Positions 35,701 through 43,165 of a stretch of 43,165 nt of DNA are shown piece by piece; position 1 is the stretch's first letter, and each line of letters starts with the position of its first letter. A program made the position numbers and the translations under genes. Below the pieces are notes generated by a model. It saw only the letters and a program-made list of their open reading frames with translations. It searched no databases and was not told the DNA's origin. Origin of the DNA: Gonium pectorale (taxonomy: Eukaryota; Chlorophyta; Chlorophyceae; Chlamydomonadales; Volvocaceae). Where the stretch lies: positions 5,754,993-5,798,157 of the forward strand of contig LSYV01000002.1 in the NCBI GenBank assembly GCA_001584585.1. The letters run 5' to 3'.

Positions 35701-37720
35701 CTCGCAGACGGCAGGGCCGTCCGCAGGCGACGGTGGGGGCGGCGGTGGTGGTGGCGCGGCGGCGGCGGGTGGCCTCACCTGGCATTGGCCTCTGGTGGGC
35801 ACACTCAGGTTAGAACGGTACAGCTGCAGCTCAGCTTCGCTGGAGTTCACCCCAGATTCAAGCGCTGGCCAGCCGCCGCCTGCGGCCGCTGGCGCCGCTG
35901 TTGCCAGCAGCAGTGGGGCCAGCTCAGCTGATGCCTCATTCATGCCGCCGCCACCTCTGCTCCTGCACATCACGTGGGCGCCGCGCGACGTACGGCAGAT
36001 GTACACCGGCGGTCAAGGGGGTGCGTTTGTGACCTCCCCTGGCACGGCAACTGCTTCTGCGGCGGCAACGCCCGCGCTGTCGCCGGCGGCGGCAACGCCC
36101 GCCGTGCCGCCGACACCCGCTAAAGCTGCGTCAGCCGCCGGGACGCCGCTGGCTTCGGGGGGTCACGCCTCGGGGTCGATGCTCCTCACGGCCGGCTCGG
36201 GCCCCACCGGGGCGGCGGGAGGCGCCTTGCCCATCACGACGCGCCCCGTGCCGGGCCGCAGCAGCGGGGAGCCCTTTGGCCGCCTGTTCTCCGACGTGGT
36301 GCTGTGCACGGTGACCTGCGGTAGCGGCCATGCGCTGCCGCCCGAGTACCTGCACGTCCTCGAGGTGCGGCCCGGTCCGCATGTTGCCGGCCTCCCCTGT
36401 CTTATTCGCGTATAGGCCCTGACTGATGCCATGCGTCGCAGCTCCCGCGCTCGCCAGCTTGGCGCTGTCGCTGACCCGCGCTGCTGCTATCGTATCTGCC
36501 CACTCACCGATGCAGGACTTTGCGGAGGCGGGCGAGGAGGGCAAGCTGCTCGACGCGGCGGCGGTGGCAGCCTGGCCTCTGGCGGGCTTCTGCGCGTCGC
36601 TGGCGCCGCCGCTGCTGGCGCGCTACGGACTATCGCCCGAGCTGGACGTGCGGCCGGTGCTGCACCAGCCGCCCTTCTGCCACCGCATCGTGTGCAGGTG
36701 CGGCGGCAGGGCGCAGGGTCGTGCCCCTCGGCCTTTGTGGACGGGACAGCAACTGCTGTCACGAGGGCGGTAAAGCATGTGCAACCATTCATTTCCGTGC
36801 GCTGTGTTTGCACCCACTCGCTCTGGTGCACCGCTACCCTGTGTAATTCACGGCAGCCGCCCAGCAGATCGTTGCCTCTCTACGGGAGTTGCAAATTTAT
36901 TGGCATCTTTCCGATTGGACCCCGAATCAATTTTCTTTGCCGGGACCGCGCGGCTCGATTGAAATGTATGGGAAGGGGGCAGCGGCCTATTCGCGGCTCC
37001 CCTCAGCAAGGAAAGTTGAGGAAGTTTGACCGCCTTTAGGCAAGGAAGCAGTAGGCTAGGAACTGCCTGTGCGCATGCGAAGCAATCACATACGGTTGGG
37101 CCAAGGGGTGCCGGCCGTAGGGCGGGGTACGGCATTTTTCCTAGTTGCTCGAGCGCTCCGATTGCTGGCCGATTGCAATCGAGGCCCCTGGAGCCCCCCG
37201 GAAGAGGCCAACCACTTCGCAACTCCCTGTATGCTCAACATCTCCTCTGCCCTAATGCTCTATGTTCCCATCGGCCCCGTCGCTCCCCAACAGGCGACGA
37301 GCCCCCGGCGGCGGCAGCAGCAGCGGCCCCATCATGATCGACCTGTGGTGCCAGGCCGTGGGGCGAAGCTACCTCAAGGTGTCCTCGCCCTCGCCGCTGC
37401 ACCCCGCGCAGCAGGCGCAGGCTCTCGGGGCGGGGGCGGAAGCGGCCGGCCCCGACGGCGGCGCAACCGCCGGAGCTGCGGGCGCCGCCTGCCAGCCGAC
37501 GCTGGTGCTGCAGGGCGTTCAGCGCCTGGCGCCGGAGCGGCTGGGCGGTCGGGTGCACGTGGCGGTGGGCGGCCGGGGCGCGGTGCACACTGGTCTGGGG
37601 CAGCGGCCGGTTGCGGCGCCGGGACCCGGCGCGCCACTGTGGTTGCTGGTCCCCAACGACTGTGTGCGACAAGCAGTGGAGGTGGTCTACAGCGCTCTGC
37701 AGAACGCGACTAATGTGTGA
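29739..37720 (+). CDS. MED14: Mediator complex subunit 14
   Basis: MED14 (RGR1 in yeast, SWP in plants) is the scaffold joining head, middle and tail of the nuclear Mediator complex. Ten exons: 29739-29887, 30317-30573, 30932-31062, 31290-32288, 32496-32996, 33166-33407, 33663-33879, 34112-36364, 36516-36697 and 37294-37720, all phases matching, giving about 1785 residues. The N-terminal MED14 domain is clear: VDLQQLLGDVF, KQRLLAHLHGTRQQLLRAL, LNWKPWKVLAELVDH, TYQELPSIILHRPP, then a beta-rich part (VALPPGLKVVSVSNGTAVLR) and WKWRLIHFVLCIGVPFYD. Later segments include RRRMVWEVLLVQLQAVGAAF, EEGKLLDAAAVAAWPLAG and WLLVPNDCVRQAVEVVY near the C-terminus. Ala/Gly/Pro/Ser low-complexity inserts are numerous, most in the 2.25-kb exon 8. 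I ended exon 8 at 36364 rather than the stop at 36415 because that donor joins in frame to 36516. Introns are pyrimidine-rich and hold no other gene. Confidence 0.9.
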
Positions 37721-38639
37721 GGAGGCCCCCAGCCAGAGGTCGCCGGACGGGCGGCCGCGGCGACGCCGGGCACGGCGCCTCCCGGTCGACGCGCTTGCTC
37801 TTGCTCGCACCCCGTCCGCGCTACCATGGCATGTTACCCTTGCATGTACGGCAGCGTGTTACAGCCTTGTTGCGAGGCGCGGGTGGCATATTTGTCTCCG
37901 CAGTAGATAGTCCCGCGTAGCGCTGATCCTGGTATTGGCACTTGGTTCGTAGGTATTGCAAAGGGGCACCAGAGACCCGTGGGCTTGATGTTAAAGCTTA
38001 ACGAACGTTTCGAAAATTAAAGAAGCGGAGTGACCGTAGTCGACTAAATAGGCTCCAATGCCATACAGCGCAGTTCGCGCAGAAGTGTCGGGCATTTCGC
38101 GTCGGGTGCTGGATTTCTTTTGTGGCCTCCGCCTAGCACTTGCCGGGAATGACTTCTGGGTGTGCTGCGGGGTAGGAGGGCAGGATGAATCCTCAGCAAA
38201 TTCAAGGTTCCACAGTTTAGTCGGGGCCCGTAACGCTGAGTGTGGAAACAAGGGATACTGGTTTTCCGGTCGGTCGTGTGTGTGGTCCGAGCATATGATT
38301 TCGATCCCCATGGCTCAGCTACAGGTGCAATCAGAGGCGAACCTGTACTGGTTGGCTTAGGGATAGATGGAGTACGGTATGGATGTGGATATTTACTCGG
38401 ACGGCCATTATGGATTTCCGAGGATCTGTTGGATGCAGCTTGCCAGTGAGGCCAGGTCAGGCCGCAGTGTACGCTGCTGCACGTGCATGAAACACCGCGT
38501 CGCACTATGCATGCTTCCTGCCTAAAGTATGGGGCTAGCTGGATTTTGTGTCGTCAATTTGGTTGGGGCAACGTGGGCGTGCGTCTGTCGGTGCGCCGAT
38601 TCCTCCATTGCTTGGGGCGCTGAGTGTGGCATGAAACTG

Positions 38640-38644
38640 TTACA
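38640..38644 (-). terminator. Candidate polyadenylation signal TGTAA for seryl-tRNA synthetase
   Basis: The minus-strand TGTAA lies about 1.07 kb past the synthetase stop. This is long, but it is the first such motif downstream of the stop. If real, the mRNA contains the whole post-stop open frame. Confidence 0.35.
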
Positions 38645-38976
38645 AGTCCCATGCATGCAGTCCCGCAAAACGCCTGCGCGGTTTCCCGGTTTCGAGGACT
38701 GGGTTACCCACCGCGCCTGCACCACAACAAACACATGTACCAGGCGGTCTCCTGGCTCCCACCCAGCCACCAATGCGCCCTTGCGCACTGCAGACCCCTC
38801 CACCATCACACCTCAGGTCCACGACAGCGCGCCGCACCGCACTCCGCCGTCACTCCGGCGTATGCCCATCGCGCTCGCCGCTGCACGCACGCACGGGAGG
38901 CCGTGACGTGCGGTGCGGTGCCGGGCGCGCGCAGCGCCCAGCAGCCACACGACACTCGGCACCACTACCACAGCAC

Positions 38977-39714
38977 CTAATGGCGCTTCGCTGCGACTGC
39001 AACCGCCATCGACGCAAGCAGCCCGCCGCCACGCCGGAGCGGGGCCGCCCGCAGCTTCATGACACCCCCCACCTGACATACAGCCCGCTCTGCCTCCCAA
39101 GCCCAGACGGTTGCCCACCCGCCGCCCACCCCCGCAGTGCTGGTGGTCGCGGCCCCTAGCCAGCGCAGCCCACACCCCGACTCCGCGGCGGTCTGCGCCG
39201 CACGCGCCGCCGCGGGCGCGACGGGCGATGGAGCCGCAGCGCCGTTGCGCTGCCGCAGCGGCGCAGACCCAGACGCCAACAAGCCCCCGGCGTGCGCCGC
39301 CGGCACGGCCGTCGGCGGGCCCCTTGCGGCGCGTGCAGCCGCAGGCATCGCGGCGGACATAGCAGCGTCACGCCAAACACCTCCGGCGTCCCCGGCCCAC
39401 ATAGCGGCATGCGCCACCGACCCACGGCTCGGGCGCAGCCACCGAGCCCAGTGCGGCTCCGCCAGGGCCGCCGCCAGGCTCCTCGCTCGGCCCTGCTGAC
39501 CGCCGCCGGCGCCGAGGGCCACGCAGTCACGAACAGCCGATGGCGCCAGCGGCGCCTCTGTCATCGACGCTGCGGCCGGCTGCGGTGCCCGCTCCAGGCC
39601 GCCTGGCAGTGCCTTCGTCCACGCCACGCCGGGCCGCTGCGCCACCGTCGCCGGGCCCGCCCGCTCCGCCTCAGCCGCCGCCCTCATCGCCAGCACCCGC
39701 GGGGGCGCGCCCCT
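38977..39714 (-). other. 245-codon open frame in phase after the seryl-tRNA synthetase stop
   Basis: Directly after the TGA at 39717-39715 the same frame stays open for 245 codons to the stop at 38977. The predicted product is Ala/Gly/Arg-rich with no recognised domain. The base after the stop is A (TGA-A), not the C that favours readthrough. It could be chance in GC-rich 3' untranslated DNA, a C-terminal extension made by readthrough, or former coding sequence. I do not call it a gene. Confidence 0.3.
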
Positions 39715-42149
39715 TCACAACTGGGCCGACTCGGCCGCCGCGGGCGCCGCCGCCGCCGCCCCATCCGCCGCCGGCGCCGGCTTGGGCCGGTCGACCAGCT
39801 TGCCCTTGGCGTCAAACGCCTTGCGGAAGGGGATGAACTCCATGCCCATCATGTAGGGCCGCAGGAACTCGGGCACGCGCACGCCGTCGGGCGTTTGGTA
39901 GTTCTCCAGCACGCAGCACAGGGTGCGCTCCGTGGCCGACAGGGTCGAGTTGAGCATGTGCACGAAGCCCTTGCCCGGGTTGGCGGCGTCGCCAGGGGCG
40001 CCCTTGGGCTGGCGCAGCCGGATGTCCAGGCGCCGGGACTGGGCGGGGCAAGGAGGGCGGAGAGGGCGGGGGAGCGGGGGTGGGCCCACGGCGATGAGGA
40101 GGCAGGTGGGAAGTCTGGGAACGGCCAGGCAGGCCGCGGCAGGGGGGCACGAAGAGCGGCCCTGGCGTAGGGCACCGACTCGACCCCGACACGCTCCGAA
40201 CGTTGTCCGTGTGATACACGGCAAGAGGAATACTTGCAGTTACCCACCAGTCGTGGCGTGCCCAAGGCATGCTCGAGCTCGCCCCCGCGCCCTTCACACG
40301 CCTTTGGCGGGTTGACGACCCGCCACCATCCGCGCCTGCCCGCACCCGCACCCGCGACCCCCCGCCCCATCCCCGCACCGCACCGCACCTGGTAGTCCAG
40401 ACAGTTGGAGCAGGACACCAGCTCGCGGAAGGTGGCCGAGGCGGGGAACCAGGCCTCCAGGTCGTACTTTTTGGAGGCGGCGTTGTTGAGCTCGCCTGAC
40501 ACGATGTTCACCACGCGGTACGGCAGGCCCAGCGCCTGCAGCAGGGAAACAGGGAGTGGGGGCAGAGCGCCGTCATGACCTGGCACGGTGTTTGCGGAGC
40601 GACTGCGGCGGGCAGCCACCGGGCGTTACCGCCATAACCGCGTCACCGTCGCTGGTTCCACTGTTTTTTCCATCTTCCCTTTCCCCTACCCACACCCTTC
40701 GACTGCCCGCCGGAGCACCAACCTGCACCACGGTTACCTATCGATCCTCCCCCTAACCCCCTCCATACGCCCACGCTCCATTCGCCGATGTCGGATGCGC
40801 CTGCCTAGGACGTCCAGAGCTGGCCCCCCTCCCCGGGCGACACGCGCCTCCTACGGACTCTCGCCTCGCGACTTCCGATGCCCACCCCTCCCTTCCCAGC
40901 TTGACTTCGCACGTGCGCGCTGTCTGCTGGCTGCTGCCTCCCAGCCCCGCCCCCGCCCCCACCTGAGCCCCCACCTGATAGAAGTCCTCCGCGTTGGCCA
41001 GCATCTCCTCCATCGCCTCCCAGCTCGCGTTGCCCTCGGGCGAGGCGATAACAAACTGCTCCACCTTCTCAAACTGGTGGATCCTGCAGCGCAGCAACGG
41101 GAGAAGGGGTGGGTCAGCACACGGGTCCGATGATCACGGGCTGGCATCCAGCAACATCCGCCCAATACAGTGTTGGGGGAGAGGCGGCCGGCGCAGGCAT
41201 AGGAAAGCGCGTGCAGCCAGGACGCTTATAGAGCTGCAGACCTCATTCAACCCATGCGTCGGCTTGGCGGCAGTGATCGGAACCCCGCCAGCTGCATGCT
41301 GCCCCCTGCTGCGAACCAACAGCCCACAGCACGCACCCAACATCGCCCTTCGACACCTCCGTCCCCGCCCCGTGCCACACTTTCCTCGCCCGCCTCCCAC
41401 ATCCGCCCGCCTCTCGCGCCCCTCTACTCGGCCCCCACCCCTCCACTCAGCTCCCCCCCGCCCCCGCCCCCGCACCTGAAGATGCCCAGCGTGTCGCGGC
41501 CGTGGCTGCCCACCTCCTTACGGAAGCAGGTCGAGTAGCCCACGTACTTGATGGGCAGGTCGGGCTTCTCGAACCAGCCCTTGCGGTGCATGGCGCACAG
41601 GGTCTGCTCGCTGGTGGCGATCAGGTACTTGTCATCGCCCTCGCCTGCGGGGCCGCGGCCGGGATCGGGGCCGGGGGGGGGGGTGTAAGATTCAAAAGGC
41701 GTTCTCGGGGCCGGGCGGGGGTGGGATGGGGACGGGGGCGGCGATCGGCAGTTTGACGCTCCATGCCCACACCGGCTGATGAGGGAGCTGGCGTCGGCTC
41801 CCGGCTCGCGTCCTGGCCTACGCCCCCGCCGCCATTGAACCGCTCTGAAGTCTACTACTCCCACCCGCCGCCTGATTAAACACCCCCCAGCTACGGTACG
41901 CTCTTTTGTGCAATCCCCTTCACCCCCGCACCCTCGCCCCCGCCCCCCGCGCCCACCCGTGACCTTGTACAGCTCCTCGTCAAACTGGCTGAGCTGCGCG
42001 CACTCGGCCATGATCTCCTGCCGCATGAAGAAGGGCGTGTGCACGGGCGAGTAGCCGCGCTTGTAGGCAAAGTGCACCGCCGCGTTGATAAGCGCCTGGT
42101 TGAGCAGCACGCCCTCGTTCATCAGGTAGTAGCCGCGCCCGCCGGCGAC
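39715..42149 (-). CDS. SARS1: Cytosolic seryl-tRNA synthetase, C-terminal two thirds (5' end missing)
   Basis: The enzyme is a class II synthetase charging tRNA(Ser) with serine. Five exons are visible: 42149-41957, 41644-41476, 41083-40975, 40535-40389 and 40038-39715, phases matching, giving 313 residues. They carry [36 protein letters not shown] (motif 1 area), [20 protein letters not shown] (serine-binding TSE), [20 protein letters not shown] and [10 protein letters not shown] (motif 2), [17 protein letters not shown], and [20 protein letters not shown] (motif 3). The C-terminus after FRKAFDAKG is a Lys/Pro/Ala-rich tail ending at TGA 39715. The first visible exon opens at an acceptor in phase 0, so the tRNA-binding N-terminal coiled-coil arm (about 150 residues) is on exons beyond the window or not found. 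All four visible donors are followed by G-runs on the sense strand. The eukaryotic cytosolic form is favoured over the organellar form by the motif wording and the absence of bacterial-like spacing. Confidence 0.93.
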
Positions 42150-43165
42150 CTGCGCGGGGGCAGCGGTGGTAATGTGTACAGGGTGGTGGGCGGTCCGGGG
42201 AGGGAGGGTGCATGAAGCTTGTGGAATGGGCTGGGGGACGACTCGGCCGGCAATGGGGTGGTTTGGCACATTGCAACGGGGAGGGGAGGGGGCGATTGGG
42301 TTCGGGCGTTGCTCGTTGCGAAATGACGGTGAGGGCACCGGTGGCCCCACAGCAGGCGTCCCCGGTGCCTACGCGGCGGGTGGCCCGGCTTGGGCGCCCG
42401 AGCCGCTCCCACTGCGTTCAGGGAGGGCGGCCTCCGGGGCTGGCGGCAGCACCCCGCCACCTACCCCGCCAGCCAGGCAGCGACCATCCATCCCCTGTCC
42501 TTCATGCCCCTTGGGCCGTGCGCGCCGCCCGCGCCTCCCCTTCCAGCGGCGCCACACAGGCCTGATGCGCCCCAGCCCGCCACAACGCCACCGGGCGGCC
42601 TCTCCGGAGCCTGCATCAACGACGGAGCGTACGCCTGCGACAGAGAGCTGCTGCCGTTGCTCTCCTAACCGCATGGCGTGACATGGCCGCTGCTCGCCGC
42701 TTCCGCCGCCACGCCGCCGGCGTTGCCCGGTCTGCCGCTGGGCCCACAGCCGCCGCTGCCCTGCCCTTCTCCGGCTCCGTGGCCCTCCGACGCTTCCGCT
42801 GCAAACCGCTTGTGCTGCCATGCGAGGCGGCGGCTCAGCGCAGGAACGGTCGGTGTCCCACCGAGTCAAGCTACCGCCATGCACTGCGGCCCGAACCCTT
42901 TTGGGGGGGTGTCCCTAGGCTCCACGACGGCGCTCCTCCGTCTCCCTTCCCACGCAGACGGCCCCCTCCAGTGTCCGGCACTTTCCAGCTCCACGCGACC
43001 ATTACCCCAAACAACCAGTCCGCGCCGCCCCTGGCCCCTCCCCGCAGCCCCTGGCCCCTCCCCGCCACGCCCCTCGGCCTCTCCCCGCCGCCCCTCGGCC
43101 TCTCCCCGCCGCCCCTGCCGTCTCCCCGCCGCCCCTCGGCCTCTTCCCGCCCGCCCCTCGGCCTC
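42150..43165. other. Non-coding stretch upstream of the first visible synthetase exon, probably intron
   Basis: The 3' splice site CAG at 42150-42152 shows that at least the left end is intron of the seryl-tRNA synthetase gene. I looked for an exon encoding the expected sequence just before GGRGYYL and found none on the minus strand. The only long frame (42369-42884) is a low-complexity Arg/Gly/Ala string with no synthetase resemblance. The right end is a minisatellite. Confidence 0.55.
43027..43165. repeat. About 21-bp GC-rich minisatellite running off the window
   Basis: About six and a half tandem copies of a unit close to GCCCCTCGGCCTCTCCCCGCC. The first two copies are diverged (GGCCCC instead of CGGCCT), and two of the later copies are one base shorter or longer. 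The array continues to the last base, so its full length is unknown. It lies in the presumed intron of the synthetase gene. Confidence 0.85.

Larger units (their letters stand above)
37721..39714. other. Convergent intergenic region between MED14 and seryl-tRNA synthetase
   Basis: Both flanking genes end here, so this should be two 3' untranslated regions facing each other. The left kilobase is AT-richer, with no TGTAA on the plus strand that would serve MED14. The right part, 38977-39714, is very GC-rich and carries a long open frame in phase with the synthetase stop. A minus-strand TGTAA lies at 38640-38644. Confidence 0.5.

Noticed and set aside
36365..36415. MED14 ending at the stop at 36415 after exon 8
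   Set aside because: The GTGCGG donor after 36364 joins in phase 0 to 36516, and the downstream exons carry ordered, in-phase sequence to a stop at 37720.
42369..42884. 171-codon minus-strand frame as the missing N-terminus of seryl-tRNA synthetase
   Set aside because: The sequence is an Arg/Gly/Ala low-complexity string with no coiled-coil arm features, and no donor joins it in phase to the exon at 42149.
43027..43165. CRISPR-like array
   Set aside because: The units are directly adjacent with no unique spacers, and the context is a eukaryotic intron. It is a minisatellite.

Overview
The window reads as nuclear DNA of a green alga, most likely a chlorophycean of the volvocine (Chlamydomonas/Volvox) type. 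The evidence is GC-rich, Ala/Gly/Gln-heavy coding sequence broken by many short GT-AG introns, large disordered insertions inside otherwise conserved eukaryotic proteins, and a volvocine-style TGTAA motif downstream of some genes. No bacterial operon, rRNA, tRNA, CRISPR array or recognisable transposon was seen. All exon coordinates are splice predictions made by eye. In each gene I required matching intron phases at every junction and, where the family is known, continuity of its conserved motifs.

Layout, left to right. (1) 340-1500 (+): the last three exons of an unrecognised gene whose 5' part lies outside the window. (2) 1501-4361: no gene recognised. (3) 4362-9869 (-): a 15-exon SAMHD1-type HD-domain dNTP triphosphohydrolase. 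(4) 9870-13225: gene-poor, with a pair of overlapping perfect inverted repeats at 10471-10522. (5) 13226-18334 (-): a very glutamine-rich protein of about 1473 residues with no recognised family. (6) 19576-22550 (-): a TBC1D20-type Rab GTPase-activating protein with a C-terminal membrane anchor. (7) 23369-29400 (-): the complete catalytic alpha subunit of ER glucosidase II (GH31) in 12 exons. (8) 29401-29738: a 338-base divergent promoter region. (9) 29739-37720 (+): Mediator subunit MED14 in 10 exons. (10) 37721-39714: convergent intergenic region, with an ORF in frame behind the seryl-tRNA synthetase stop. (11) 39715-42149 (-): the last five exons of cytosolic seryl-tRNA synthetase. (12) 42150-43165: non-coding, most likely intron, ending in a GC-rich minisatellite that runs off the edge.

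The genes form no single pathway. They are housekeeping functions: nucleotide-pool control, ER/Golgi trafficking, N-glycan quality control, transcription and tRNA charging. Glucosidase II and the TBC1D20-type protein both serve the early secretory route and are adjacent on one strand, but nothing in the sequence shows that this is functional. I found no convincing new multi-gene system. The points most worth a second look are the overlapping hairpins near 10.5 kb, the G-runs just inside every visible seryl-tRNA synthetase 5' splice site, the long in-frame ORF after its stop codon, the unclassified Gln-rich protein, and the algal SAMHD1-like enzyme with its GC-AG intron and two possible C-termini.
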